From NCBI GenBank assembly GCA_016795385.1, contig JAEUHI010000040.1:1-49559 (forward strand): 49,559 bases of DNA. Direction: 5' to 3'. Below the pieces are notes generated by a model, which was given only the letters and a program-made list of their open reading frames with translations, was not told the DNA's origin and made no database searches. The position numbers and the translations under genes are program-made. Positions 17,855-26,315 of this stretch are shown here, piece after piece (positions within the stretch are counted from its first letter, which is position 1; every line of letters begins with the position of its first letter). Source of the DNA: Verrucomicrobiales bacterium. GTDB lineage: Bacteria > Verrucomicrobiota > Verrucomicrobiia > Verrucomicrobiales > DEV007.

Positions 17855-18520
17855 ATGTCCGAGAAGATCCAAAGCGCGAACGAGGAGGACCTGCAGCGCC
17901 TCCGCCGCATGCTCCGCAAGGTCGCGGGACATGACCTCGAGGCCGTGAAACGCCGTCTCGAGCGCAGTGCGAAACCGCGTCCCGGGGCCGAGGAGATCCG
18001 CGTGCTCGACATCGCCTGCGGCGATTGCCGCGAGGCCGAGGTGCTCGGAGATTTTGTCGCCGAGCTGAAAGGAGCCCCGGAGGCCTCGGTGAAACTCACC
18101 GGCATCGACGTCCGCGCCCGCGAGATCGCCGATGCGGCGAGGAAATTCGGCAAACGCCAGGGACCGCGCGACGACCGGGGACGACGGGAGTTTGAATTCC
18201 TCACCGGCGACGCGACGAAACTGAAGGACCACGCCGAGATGGGCGAGGACTTCGACCTCGTCTTCCTGCGCCATCAGAACTACTGGAACGGCGCACGCGA
18301 CTGGGAGGAGATCTTCGATCAAGCCCTCGACAAAGTCGGCGACGACGGTCGCCTCGTCATCACGAGCTATTTCGACAAGGAACACGCCCTCGCCCTCGAG
18401 GCCATCCAGAAACTGGGCGGCGAACTCATCCGCACCGAGTTCAACGAGGAAACGCGCGAGCTCATCACGCCCGGCAAATCGATGGACCGACACGTCGCGA
18501 TCTTCCGGAAGAAGAAGTGA
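17855..18520 (+). CDS. class I SAM-dependent methyltransferase
   Basis: A 221-residue cytosolic protein with a class I methyltransferase core. Motif I is VLDIACGDCREAEVL, the acidic residue after strand 2 is in LTGIDVRA, GDATKL follows strand 3, and DLVFLRHQNYWNG and DDGRLVITSYFD follow. The N-terminal 45 residues are helical and charged. The substrate is unknown. The start at 17855 lies ten bases after the DUF3500 stop with a weak GGA ribosome binding site. Confidence 0.8.
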   Translation: MSEKIQSANEEDLQRLRRMLRKVAGHDLEAVKRRLERSAKPRPGAEEIRVLDIACGDCREAEVLGDFVAELKGAPEASVKLTGIDVRAREIADAARKFGKRQGPRDDRGRREFEFLTGDATKLKDHAEMGEDFDLVFLRHQNYWNGARDWEEIFDQALDKVGDDGRLVITSYFDKEHALALEAIQKLGGELIRTEFNEETRELITPGKSMDRHVAIFRKKK

Positions 18521-18614
18521 GCGGAGCTTTTGACAAGGTGGCACGCTTATCGCTTGAAAACGGTCCACGCGCGGCTATCGAGCGTCATCTCGTCCCAAAC
18601 CACACCCTGCCTTC

Positions 18615-19145
18615 ATGATCTCCCTGCTGAAACACACCGCCCTCGCCGCTCTCGCCACCGTTCTCTGCTCCACTGCCGTCCAAGCGGATACCACCATCGC
18701 CTACCCGACCGCCGATGACGCGCTCTTCGCGATCACCGTGCCGGACAAGTGGGAACTCACCCCCGCCGAGGCCGAGGACGACTACTTCCTGGTGACCGGC
18801 CCCACCGGAGCCGAGCTCTGGTTCCGGGCCGAGGCCATCGAATCCGGCGACGAGGCCGCCGCCGCCGTGGAGGAGGCCATCACCTCCGGCGGCGAATGGC
18901 TCGATGAATTCTACAAGGAAGTCGAACTCGGCGAACCCACCGAAGGCGAGCGCGATGGCATGCCTTACATTTCCGTGCCCGGCAAGGGCGTCGACAAGGA
19001 GAGCGGCGAGACCGTCGTCTTCACCATCGCCTTCCTTTTCATGGAAAACGGTGCCATGGCGGAGTTCTGGGGCATCATCGGTGTCGAAGACGCCGCCGGG
19101 AAAAGTGCCGCCCAAGGAATCGTCGATTCCTTTGAGGCCCAGTGA
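18615..19145 (+). CDS. secreted acidic hypothetical protein
   Basis: A 176-residue protein with a clear signal peptide (LLKHTALAALATVLCSTAVQA). The mature part is strongly acidic, beginning DTTIAYPTADDALFAITVPDKW, and has a beta-rich pattern ending in GIVDSFEA. It recalls small periplasmic DUF1795/PsbP-like folds in which a VP..W motif opens the domain, but the match is too loose for a call. A stretch with two 14-bp tandem repeats follows the stop. Confidence 0.75.
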   Translation: MISLLKHTALAALATVLCSTAVQADTTIAYPTADDALFAITVPDKWELTPAEAEDDYFLVTGPTGAELWFRAEAIESGDEAAAAVEEAITSGGEWLDEFYKEVELGEPTEGERDGMPYISVPGKGVDKESGETVVFTIAFLFMENGAMAEFWGIIGVEDAAGKSAAQGIVDSFEAQ

Positions 19146-19152
19146 TCCGGTG

Positions 19153-19184
19153 ACCGGGTTCCGGCCACCGGGTTCCGGCCACCG
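19153..19184. repeat. 14-bp tandem repeat
   Basis: ACCGGGTTCCGGCC occurs twice head to tail (19153-19166 and 19167-19180) with a third partial unit, in the gap between two hypothetical genes. Confidence 0.8.
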
Positions 19185-19257
19185 CATCCGCGCGAGGAGG
19201 ACCGGGGATTTTCCCCTTTCTTGCCCTCGTGAGAAGGCGTAGCATCGTGGAATATCG

Positions 19258-20076
19258 ATGACCGATCTCCTCATCGTCGCGGGCGTCCTCGTCCTTTCCT
19301 TCGCGCTGCGCACCTCGCGTCTGCGGGTGCTGCGCAAGCTGGGTGCCCTGGGCATTCTCGGGGCGACCTTCCTTGCCTTTTATTTTTTCACCGACAGCAT
19401 CGCCGCGGGGATCGTCGGGGTGCTGCTCTGGTTTTTGCTGCCGTGGGTCGAGCTCCTCACCCGCATCCGGCGTCTCCGCCTGCCCGTCGGCAAAACCCTT
19501 GAGCGCGAGGCGCCTCCCGGTCATTCCCGGTTTCCCGAGCTGGGCGAACTCACCGACGAGATCGAAGCCGAGGGGTTTGAATATGTCGCCGACACCGGCT
19601 GGGACTGGGACGGCATGCACCAGTTTTACCGGATCTTCTACCACGCCGGAAACCGCGAGCAGGCCGCCATCTGCCTGACCGAGCAGGACGGCATGTCGTG
19701 GGTCGCCCTCACCCTCACCTCGCGTCATCCGCGCGGCATGACCTATCGCACGACGAACCTGCCCTTCAGCAGTCCGATGAAGACCGCGCCCGAGCTCAGT
19801 CTGCGGCAGGCGCCCGAATGCGATTCCTTCGCCGCCCTCCTCGAGGTACACCGTTATTGGATGGACGCCCTCGCCTTCGTCCCCGAAGACTTCGTCGCCG
19901 AAGATCCCGCGCAGCTCACCACGTTGATCGAGCAGGAGACCGGCCGCCAGATCAAACACAACCTCGATTCCGGCCTCATCAAACCCGGCGAAACCAACGG
20001 CACCTTCCGCTATTCGTGGCGCGGCCTGTTTTATCTCTACTGCCAGCTCGTGAAGGACATGGTGCGGATGAGTTGA
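19258..20076 (+). CDS. membrane-anchored hypothetical protein
   Basis: A 272-residue protein with three hydrophobic segments in the first 70 residues (3-16, 30-47, 51-67), then a soluble domain with DTGWDWDGMHQFYRIFYH and MTYRTTNLPFSSPM. I do not recognise the family. The last 32 bases of the gene recur exactly at 20809-20840, beyond the DUF433/DUF5615 module, so its 3' end marks an insertion or duplication point. Confidence 0.75.
   Translation: MTDLLIVAGVLVLSFALRTSRLRVLRKLGALGILGATFLAFYFFTDSIAAGIVGVLLWFLLPWVELLTRIRRLRLPVGKTLEREAPPGHSRFPELGELTDEIEAEGFEYVADTGWDWDGMHQFYRIFYHAGNREQAAICLTEQDGMSWVALTLTSRHPRGMTYRTTNLPFSSPMKTAPELSLRQAPECDSFAALLEVHRYWMDALAFVPEDFVAEDPAQLTTLIEQETGRQIKHNLDSGLIKPGETNGTFRYSWRGLFYLYCQLVKDMVRMS
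20045..20076 (+). repeat. 32-bp direct repeat, left copy
   Basis: The final 32 bases of the 19258 gene, including its stop codon. An identical copy lies at 20809-20840. The pair encloses the DUF433/DUF5615 toxin-antitoxin module, with a period of 764 bp. Confidence 0.95.
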
Positions 20077-20085
20077 AGAGCGGAT

Positions 20086-20110
20086 GGGTCACGGGTCACG
20101 GGTCACGGGT
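20086..20110. repeat. 7-bp tandem repeat
   Basis: GGGTCAC is repeated three times, with a fourth partial unit, just inside the left end of the inserted segment. Confidence 0.8.
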
Positions 20111-20178
20111 TTCATCGGGCCGGAGAATCGTTCGAGGGGAGGGTTGCGCCTGTGTGGAAATCCGCCTAGGCTTTCTCC

Positions 20179-20394
20179 GTGAACTCCTCCGATCTCATCA
20201 CTGTCGATTCCGGGATTCTCGGCGGAACACCGGTTTTCCGTGGAACGCGCGTTCCGGTGCAGACCTTGTTCCAATATCTGGAGTCGAATTATACCTTGGA
20301 TGAGTTCCTCGAGTGCTTCCCGACGGTCACCCGCGAGGCGGCCATCGCCTTGCTCGATCGGTCAGAGGTGGCACTTCTCTCGATGACGCGATGA
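20179..20394 (+). CDS. DUF433 antitoxin
   Basis: A 71-residue DUF433 protein with a GTG start. It has the family core GGTPVFRGTRVPVQTLFQYLESNYTLDEFLECFP followed by a C-terminal helix. DUF433 proteins are small HTH-like antitoxins (VapB45-type) usually paired with DUF5615 PIN-like toxins, as here. The stop overlaps the toxin start as ATGA. It probably neutralises the toxin and represses the operon. Confidence 0.9.
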   Translation: MNSSDLITVDSGILGGTPVFRGTRVPVQTLFQYLESNYTLDEFLECFPTVTREAAIALLDRSEVALLSMTR

Positions 20395-20708
20395 GGGTGC
20401 TCCTCGATGAGTGCGTTCCGTGGCCGATGCGGAAGGTTCTCGTAGGCCATGCCTGCACGACCGCGCAGAGGATGGGGTGGGACGCCATCACCAACGGAGA
20501 TCTGATCCGCCTTGCCGAGTCGGAATTCGACGTCTTCGTCACCAGCGACCAGAACATCCGTTATCAGCAGAATCTGGCCGGACGACGCATCGCGATCCTC
20601 GAGCTCTCGACGAATGATTTGAGACGGATTCTTGCGGCTTCCGGAGAGATCACTGCCGCGCTTGATGGGATTCGATCCGGAGATTACATGCGGGTGGAGG
20701 TGCCGTAA
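20391..20708 (+). CDS. DUF5615 PIN-like toxin
   Basis: A 105-residue DUF5615 (PIN-like) protein, the presumed ribonuclease toxin of the pair. Acidic residues expected in the active site appear in RVLLDECVP (D6, E7) and FVTSDQNI, with a further Glu in AILELST. The ATG at 20391 overlaps the antitoxin stop by four bases; the longer upstream frame is out-of-frame DUF433 sequence. The module is enclosed by 32-bp direct repeats copied from the upstream gene, which indicates acquisition as a unit. Confidence 0.88.
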   Translation: MRVLLDECVPWPMRKVLVGHACTTAQRMGWDAITNGDLIRLAESEFDVFVTSDQNIRYQQNLAGRRIAILELSTNDLRRILAASGEITAALDGIRSGDYMRVEVP

Positions 20709-20738
20709 CCGGTTCGTGAGGATGTGTTCCTTCCCCAC

Positions 20739-20796
20739 CGAACATCCCCCGACGCCCGTCGGAAGCTTCGCCGCATCCGCTGGCGCTGACGCGTCT
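20739..20796. repeat. 58-bp dispersed repeat, copy A
   Basis: A 58-base segment matching 22440-22497 with no gaps and about 8 differences. It lies downstream of the DUF5615 gene. Copy B holds a GGAAGCG-TCGC-CGCTTCC hairpin that is degraded in copy A. Confidence 0.85.
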
Positions 20797-20808
20797 GCCA
20801 CCACCGCG

Positions 20809-20840
20809 AGCTCGTGAAGGACATGGTGCGGATGAGTTGA
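20809..20840 (+). repeat. 32-bp direct repeat, right copy
   Basis: Exact duplicate of the last 32 bases of the gene ending at 20076, including the stop codon. A similar GCGGATG-type tract follows both copies, so the homology may once have been longer. Confidence 0.95.
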
Positions 20841-20897
20841 GCGGGCGGATGCGGATTTTCATTGCCGCCGGCACTGCGGCCCCGATAGGATCGGCCC

Positions 20898-22394
20898 GTG
20901 AAAGGGAAACTGGCGTTCATCGTGGCCGCGGTCGCCGTGCTGCTGATCGGCGCTTACGTGGCCGGGATCTTTCTTCTTCCTCAAGAAGACCGATGGATCA
21001 GCCGGAAGGGTGTGCCGAGGAGTTTTGGAGACACCGAATTTTTCACCCGCCCGGAGACCTTGCTGCCTTCGGGATTGAAGACGCTCGCGGTCTCCGAAGT
21101 GAAACGCGAACAGGTGGATCGGAAACTCTCCTTCATCTGGGAGGAGCCGGCGGCGAACTGGAAACGCGCGGAAGTTTTAGGGCGGATTCCTCCCCGCCAC
21201 ACCGACGACGAGCAGCAAATCGTGTCCTTTCCGGGAGGAGGAAGCCTCCGGCTCGCCTGGGCCACCATGGGATACGATCCCGATTTGGGCGACTTTCCCG
21301 CCAAGGAGCCTTTCACGCGAACGAAGGTGACGGTGCGGGGCGACACCTGGGAGCCGCTCGATGAGGAAGCCTTCCGTCGCTATCAGATGGAGGACTTGAA
21401 ACGGGAGACCGCGACCAAGAGTTTCCTTCCGACCTGGGGAATCGGAGCGTTCTCTCTGAAACTCGACTTTCTCCCGGAGGGGCTCCCCGATTTCCGGACC
21501 GTCGGCTCCATCGAGCTGATGAATCTCGACACGATGACTCCCATCGACCACCTCTCTGGCGGCAGCTTCAACGAGTCCCTACCCGGGATGTTTCACTCGA
21601 TGCCGGCCGCCGAAGTCTTTTATCCCGCCCGCATCGCCGCAGGATTCGACGTCGCTTATGGCCCTTTCGAAGAGGCACGGATGCCCCTTCGTCCCGGAAG
21701 CCGGGGCAAAGTGATCGACCTCGAAATCGAGATCATCGCGATCGAACGTTTTTCCATGGCGAGCGCCTCTAACAGCAAACGGATCGGGAAGTCAGGCAAC
21801 CGCGAGACACGCGCCCTCGAGTTCGATCTCGATCTGGAACGCGAGCCGCAGACCCAGATCGTGTTTTCGATGTCCGCGCCGGAACTCGGTCGCTTCTGCG
21901 ACGTCGTTCTGATCCATCACGACGGCAAGGAGGAGACGATCGAACTTGGCAACACCCACACGGTCTCGCACCTCTCGACTCAAACGCCTCCCGAAGAACT
22001 CGAAGCGGTGGTTCTTCGCTACCGCCCGAATCAGGCACGGGTGGTCTTTGAACTGCCTCCCTTGCAAGGTGTACCGGAGCGAAATGAGAAGCTCGACAAT
22101 CTCTTCGACATCACCCTGCCGCACTTTACGGCAACCAACGCGTGGGACCTGAAACGCACCGTGGGTAATCAGACCTGCGTGCAATTCAATCTGGCAGACC
22201 CCGTCTTTCCCGACGATCATTTCCCCCGCCACTACGAGAACGTGACCCTCCGCGCTTTGCTCGAGGAATACCTCGCCCATCATCCCGACGGCATGCGTGT
22301 CAGGCTCGATCCCGCGACCCACCGGCTCACGGTGCCCGAGCGTTTCAGTTGGAAGAAGAAGTGGATGGAATTCCGCAAATGGATGGGGATTTGA
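20898..22394 (+). CDS. membrane-anchored hypothetical protein
   Basis: A 498-residue protein with a GTG start and one N-terminal membrane helix (LAFIVAAVAVLLIGAYVAGIFLL). The rest is a large, presumably periplasmic, mixed alpha/beta region with no motif I recognise. A terminal part around NLFDITLPHFTATNAWDLKRTVGNQTCVQF and LRALLEEYLAHHPDGMRVRLDP has a flavour of secretin N-domain or short DUF4974-like folds, but this is only an impression. The gene lies between the two copies of the 58-bp dispersed repeat. Confidence 0.7.
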   Translation: MKGKLAFIVAAVAVLLIGAYVAGIFLLPQEDRWISRKGVPRSFGDTEFFTRPETLLPSGLKTLAVSEVKREQVDRKLSFIWEEPAANWKRAEVLGRIPPRHTDDEQQIVSFPGGGSLRLAWATMGYDPDLGDFPAKEPFTRTKVTVRGDTWEPLDEEAFRRYQMEDLKRETATKSFLPTWGIGAFSLKLDFLPEGLPDFRTVGSIELMNLDTMTPIDHLSGGSFNESLPGMFHSMPAAEVFYPARIAAGFDVAYGPFEEARMPLRPGSRGKVIDLEIEIIAIERFSMASASNSKRIGKSGNRETRALEFDLDLEREPQTQIVFSMSAPELGRFCDVVLIHHDGKEETIELGNTHTVSHLSTQTPPEELEAVVLRYRPNQARVVFELPPLQGVPERNEKLDNLFDITLPHFTATNAWDLKRTVGNQTCVQFNLADPVFPDDHFPRHYENVTLRALLEEYLAHHPDGMRVRLDPATHRLTVPERFSWKKKWMEFRKWMGI

Positions 22395-22439
22395 CACCGT
22401 CCATCTCAGCACCCGCAGCGGGACGGGCTACCGTTCCGA

Positions 22440-22497
22440 ATCGAACATCCCTCGACGCCCACCGGAAGCGTCGCCGCTTCCGCTACCGCTGACGCGT
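22440..22497. repeat. 58-bp dispersed repeat, copy B
   Basis: Second copy of the element at 20739-20796, about 86 percent identical by eye and ungapped. It lies between the 20898 gene and deoC, just before an alternative deoC start. Confidence 0.85.
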
Positions 22498-22588
22498 CCA
22501 TCGTCGCGCCATGGCAAAACTTCCCCTCGACCCCGTTCTTTCCCGTTTACCACCCGCTCCCTTTCATCCACAATCCCGCATCGCTGCG

Positions 22589-23488
22589 ATGAACTTTCCC
22601 CTGCAACATCCCGTGCCCCCCGTCGATCAGGTCGGGGTCGAGGCGCGGGCGGCGTTTTTCACGAAACGTTCCCTGAAGAACGACGCGAAACGCGCCGGAC
22701 TGCGGCTCGCGGTCTCGATGATGGACCTCACCACCCTGGAAGGCGCGGACACGAAGGGCAAGGTCTCGCAGCTCTGCCGGAAGGCGCGTCAACCCATGCC
22801 GGCCCGATACGGCTGCCCGCCCTGCGGCGCGGTCTGCGTCTACCCGAATCTCGTCGCCCAGGCGGTGAAGGAGCTGGAAGGCAGCGGCATCCCGGTGGCC
22901 TCGGTCGCAACCGGGTTTCCCAGCGGACAATACCCTCTCGAGTTGCGGCTCGCCGACACCCGCCACGCCGTCGGCGAAGGGGCCGCGGAGATCGACATGG
23001 TCATCAGCCGCGGGGCTTTTCTCGAAGGGGATTTTGTCAGGGTCTTCGACGAGATCGCGGCCGTGAAGGAAGCCTGCGGCGAGGCGCATCTGAAGGTGAT
23101 CTTCGAGACGGGCGAACTCCAGACCTACGACCATGTCCGTTTCGTCAGCCAACTCGCGATCGAGGCGGGGGCGGATTTCATCAAGACCTCCACCGGCAAG
23201 GTCGCCCCGGCCGCGACCCTCGCGGTGACGCTCGTGATGGTGGAGACGGTGCGCGATTATTTCCTCGCCACGGGCAGATACATCGGCGTGAAACCCGCCG
23301 GCGGCATCCGCACGGCGAAGGAGGCCCTGCAATACCTCGTCATGGTGAAGGAAACGGCCGGTGACGACTGGCTCACGCCGGATCTCTTTCGCTTCGGGGC
23401 GAGCTCGCTGCTGCTCGACGTGGAGATGCAGATCGCGCGGATGGAGGAAGGCCGGTATCAGAGTGCGGAGTATTTTGCGAAGGGATGA
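22589..23488 (+). CDS. deoC: deoxyribose-phosphate aldolase
   Basis: Deoxyribose-5-phosphate aldolase, splitting deoxyribose 5-phosphate to acetaldehyde and glyceraldehyde 3-phosphate in nucleoside catabolism. The product shows LAVSMMDLTTLEGADTKGKV, CVYPNLV, EIDMVISRG and IFETGELQ, and the Schiff-base Lys in DFIKTSTGKV, followed by VKPAGGIRT. The ATG at 22589 gives 299 residues; an in-frame ATG at 22511 would add 26 less typical residues. The stop overlaps the aldehyde dehydrogenase start (ATGA), which makes functional sense because the second enzyme can remove the acetaldehyde. Confidence 0.95.
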   Translation: MNFPLQHPVPPVDQVGVEARAAFFTKRSLKNDAKRAGLRLAVSMMDLTTLEGADTKGKVSQLCRKARQPMPARYGCPPCGAVCVYPNLVAQAVKELEGSGIPVASVATGFPSGQYPLELRLADTRHAVGEGAAEIDMVISRGAFLEGDFVRVFDEIAAVKEACGEAHLKVIFETGELQTYDHVRFVSQLAIEAGADFIKTSTGKVAPAATLAVTLVMVETVRDYFLATGRYIGVKPAGGIRTAKEALQYLVMVKETAGDDWLTPDLFRFGASSLLLDVEMQIARMEEGRYQSAEYFAKG

Positions 23489-24960
23489 AACAGCCGAAAA
23501 AAACCACCCCCGAACTCACCTTCACCGCGGCGCTCGACTACGCGCCGTCGCCGGAGACCTTTCCGGTGACGCTCAAGAAGCGCTACGAGCTTTTCATCGA
23601 CGGCAAGTTCGTCGCACCGAAGACGGGGAAGTATTTCGCCTCGGTCAATCCGGCGACGGGCAAACGGCACACCCTCATCGCCGAAGCGGGGAAGGCCGAC
23701 CTCGATGCGGCGGTGAAAAGCGCGCGCCGCGCCTTCGAGAAAACGTGGGGACCGATGGCTCCGTCGGAGCGCGGCAAATACCTCTTCCGCATCGCCCGGC
23801 TCCTCCAGGAAAAGGCGCGGGAACTCGCCGTGCTCGAGACGATGGACGGCGGCAAGCCGATCCGCGAGAGCCGCGATTTCGACCTGCCGATGGTCGCGGC
23901 GCATTTCTTCCACCACGCGGGCTGGGCCGACAAGCTCGATTACGCCTTCCCCGGCCGGAAGCCCGCTCCGATCGGGGTCGCGGCTCAGGTGATCCCGTGG
24001 AATTTCCCCCTCCTCATGGCCGCGTGGAAGATCGCCCCGGCTCTGGCCTGTGGGAACACGGTGGTGCTGAAACCGGCCGAGACGACCTCGGTCACGGCGC
24101 TGCATCTCGCGGAGATTTTCCAGGAAGCGGACCTGCCTCCGGGCGTGGTCAACATTATCACCGGAGCGGGTGAAACGGGAGCCGCCCTCGTCGCCCATCC
24201 GGGGATCGACAAGGTCGCCTTCACCGGCTCGACCGAGGTGGGCAAACGCATCGCCGCCGCCGTCGCGGGCACGAAGAAGCGGCTCACGCTCGAACTCGGA
24301 GGGAAGGCCGCCAATCTCGTCTTCGCCGACGCCCCGCTCGACGAGGCGGTCGAGGGCGTCATCAACGGAATCTATTTCAATCAAGGCCACGTCTGCTGTG
24401 CGGGGAGCCGTCTCCTCGTGCAGGAGGCTATCCACGAGGAATTCGTCGCGCGCCTCGGCCGCCGCCTCCGCACCTTGCGCGTCGGTGATCCGCTCGACAA
24501 AAACACCGACGTCGGTGCGATCAACTCGAAGGAGCAACTCGGTCGCATCACCACCCTGATCGGATCCGGGATCGAAGAGGGTGCCGAGCTGCACGAATCG
24601 TCCTGCGCGTTGCCGGGCGAGGGTTACTGGTGCCGTCCGTGTTTTTTCACCGGCGTCACTCCCGCGCACCGCATCGCGCGTGAAGAGATCTTCGGTCCCG
24701 TCCTCAGCGTGATGACCTTCCGCACGCCCTCCGAGGCGGTGCAGAAGGCGAACGACACCTGTTACGGGCTCAGCGCCGGGATCTGGACTGACAAGGGCAG
24801 CCGCATTTTCAAGATCGCCTCGCAGCTGAAGGCCGGGGTGATCTGGGCGAACACCTACAACCAGTTCGATCCCGCGAGCCCCTTCGGCGGCTACAAGGAG
24901 AGCGGCTTCGGGCGCGAGGGCGGCCGCCAGGGACTGGCGGCCTACGTCAAGCTCGGGTGA
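23485..24960 (+). CDS. aldehyde dehydrogenase
   Basis: A 491-residue NAD(P)-dependent aldehyde dehydrogenase. Landmarks are VIPWNFPLLMAAWK, FTGSTEVGK of the Rossmann fold, the general base Glu in LELGGKAAN, the catalytic Cys in FNQGHVCCAGSR and EEIFGPVLSVMTF near the C-terminus. Overlap with deoC implies coupled translation and a role in oxidising acetaldehyde from deoxyribose breakdown. That substrate is inferred from context. The gene converges on tatA with a six-base gap. Confidence 0.95.
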   Translation: MKQPKKTTPELTFTAALDYAPSPETFPVTLKKRYELFIDGKFVAPKTGKYFASVNPATGKRHTLIAEAGKADLDAAVKSARRAFEKTWGPMAPSERGKYLFRIARLLQEKARELAVLETMDGGKPIRESRDFDLPMVAAHFFHHAGWADKLDYAFPGRKPAPIGVAAQVIPWNFPLLMAAWKIAPALACGNTVVLKPAETTSVTALHLAEIFQEADLPPGVVNIITGAGETGAALVAHPGIDKVAFTGSTEVGKRIAAAVAGTKKRLTLELGGKAANLVFADAPLDEAVEGVINGIYFNQGHVCCAGSRLLVQEAIHEEFVARLGRRLRTLRVGDPLDKNTDVGAINSKEQLGRITTLIGSGIEEGAELHESSCALPGEGYWCRPCFFTGVTPAHRIAREEIFGPVLSVMTFRTPSEAVQKANDTCYGLSAGIWTDKGSRIFKIASQLKAGVIWANTYNQFDPASPFGGYKESGFGREGGRQGLAAYVKLG

Positions 24961-24966
24961 ACCGGA

Positions 24967-25191
24967 TCAGTGGTGCTGTCCGGTCGATTCGGAGGCGGCG
25001 GGCCGCTCCCAGCTCTTCTTGCCTTCCTCTTCGCCCATCGTGATCTCGCGTTCGAATTCCTGTTTGGCCTTCTTGAATTCACCCATGCCCTTCCCGATGC
25101 CACGGGCCAGGTCGGGGATCTTCTTCGCCCCGAAGAGCAACAGCACGATCAAGAAGATCACGATCATTTCCTGCATTCCAAGTCCCATCAT
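24967..25191 (-). CDS. tatA: TatA/E-type Sec-independent translocase subunit
   Basis: A 74-residue TatA-family protein. It has a short N-terminal membrane helix (MIVIFLIVLLLFGAKKIPDLARGIGKG) with the conserved FG hinge, an amphipathic helix and a charged tail. It forms the pore-like part of the twin-arginine translocon. A client candidate in this window is the Tat-signal protein at 27952. TatB and TatC are not in the window. Confidence 0.95.
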   Translation of the reverse strand: MMGLGMQEMIVIFLIVLLLFGAKKIPDLARGIGKGMGEFKKAKQEFEREITMGEEEGKKSWERPAASESTGQHH

Positions 25192-25260
25192 AAGCGTCGA
25201 TTCGTTGTTTTGTTAGGGTAAGATCGCCGATTCCCGGATTCCGGCAACGGGATTCCCTCC

Positions 25261-25284
25261 CGCGATTCGCGTAGCGCGATCGCG
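25261..25284. repeat. GC-rich hairpin between tatA and the PPIase gene
   Basis: CGCGATTCGCG and CGCGATCGCG form a stem with one bulged base and a three-base loop. It lies downstream of the PPIase stop and upstream of tatA. It lacks a T-run, so a terminator role is only possible. Confidence 0.45.
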
Positions 25285-25322
25285 CCACCCCGGAGAGAGC
25301 GCGGCCGTGGGCGGAAAACGAC

Positions 25323-26306
25323 TCAGATGTTTTCCGGAAAGAGCTGCAGATTCGCCACCTTGCGGAGTTTTTCGAGAAGATCGCGCACGGTCTCCTCGGT
25401 GCGCTGCGCCTCGAGATGGGCGAAGATTTCGTCGCTCACGTCCTCGAAAGCGAGCGCCCGGCTCTCGCGACGCTCGAGCACTTCAACGAGGTGCCAGCCT
25501 TCCGGCGAGAGGATCGGATCGATCAAGCCCTGCGCTCCGTCGGCGAAGACGGCGGCAGCGACGGATTCGGGGAGTTCATCCCGCGACCGCCAGCGCGGCT
25601 CATCCCCTCCCGGCTCCGCGCCGTTCTTCCGGTCGGCATGGAGTTGCCGGGCCTTCGCCTCGTCGGTCGCGGGCAGGAGGGTCTCGCGAAGACGGACGGC
25701 CTCGGGCTCGAAAAATCCGGGGCGGGGTTTCCCTCCGGTCTCGACACGATTGTTCTCAAACCATTGGCGCGCTTCCTCCTCGGTGACTTCGATACCGGGA
25801 GCAATGCGGTTTTCGAGCCAGCGTTTCCGCGTCCAGATCCTGGCGAGCTCGGCGTCGAGCGCCTTTTCATCGAGCCCCTGGGCGGTGGCTCTCGCAAGGA
25901 AATCGTCGCGCGAGGCGAAGCCCGCCTTCCACGCGGCGACAAAGGCGGCGGTCTCCTCCTCTGGCACGGGGTGCCGGTCGCCATCGGCATACTGGCGGAC
26001 GAGGGTGTCGTCGATCAGCGTCTGCAAGACCCCGCGACGGATCATGTCGAGATTTTTCGACGGGATCGCCGCGGCGTCGAGTCCCCGCTGATAAAGATGC
26101 CGGGCCACCGCGAGATCGAGCTGGGCCTTGGTGAGCGGTTCGCGGTTCACCAGCGCCACCCAGCCTCGCTCGCGCGCCTCGACGAGGGCGGCCTCGCGGG
26201 GATTACGGATGGCATCGCGGAGGGGACCATGAAAGACCTTCAGATCGAGCAGCAGATACCCCCCGACGACGAGGTAGAGCATCCAGCGCCACGACAGATT
26301 TTTCAT
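25323..26306 (-). CDS. membrane-anchored PpiC/SurA-type peptidyl-prolyl isomerase
   Basis: A 327-residue protein with one N-terminal membrane anchor (WMLYLVVGGYLLLDLKVF). A SurA-like helical chaperone region follows (about 50-190, including LIDDTLVRQYADG), then a parvulin-type domain (about 195-300) with FEPEAVRLRETLLP and the diagnostic GWHLVEVLERRES. It likely assists folding of outer-membrane or periplasmic proteins. It is nine bases downstream of metF on the same strand, probably co-transcribed, though no functional link is obvious. Confidence 0.85.
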   Translation of the reverse strand: MKNLSWRWMLYLVVGGYLLLDLKVFHGPLRDAIRNPREAALVEARERGWVALVNREPLTKAQLDLAVARHLYQRGLDAAAIPSKNLDMIRRGVLQTLIDDTLVRQYADGDRHPVPEEETAAFVAAWKAGFASRDDFLARATAQGLDEKALDAELARIWTRKRWLENRIAPGIEVTEEEARQWFENNRVETGGKPRPGFFEPEAVRLRETLLPATDEAKARQLHADRKNGAEPGGDEPRWRSRDELPESVAAAVFADGAQGLIDPILSPEGWHLVEVLERRESRALAFEDVSDEIFAHLEAQRTEETVRDLLEKLRKVANLQLFPENI

Positions 26307-26315
26307 GGGGGAGGA

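Noticed and set aside
20086..20110. CRISPR-like or iteron array from GGGTCAC units
   Set aside because: Only three 7-bp units with no spacers and no replication gene nearby.
20045..20840. transposon target-site duplication around the TA module
   Set aside because: 32 bp is far longer than usual target duplications, and no transposase or terminal inverted repeats are present.
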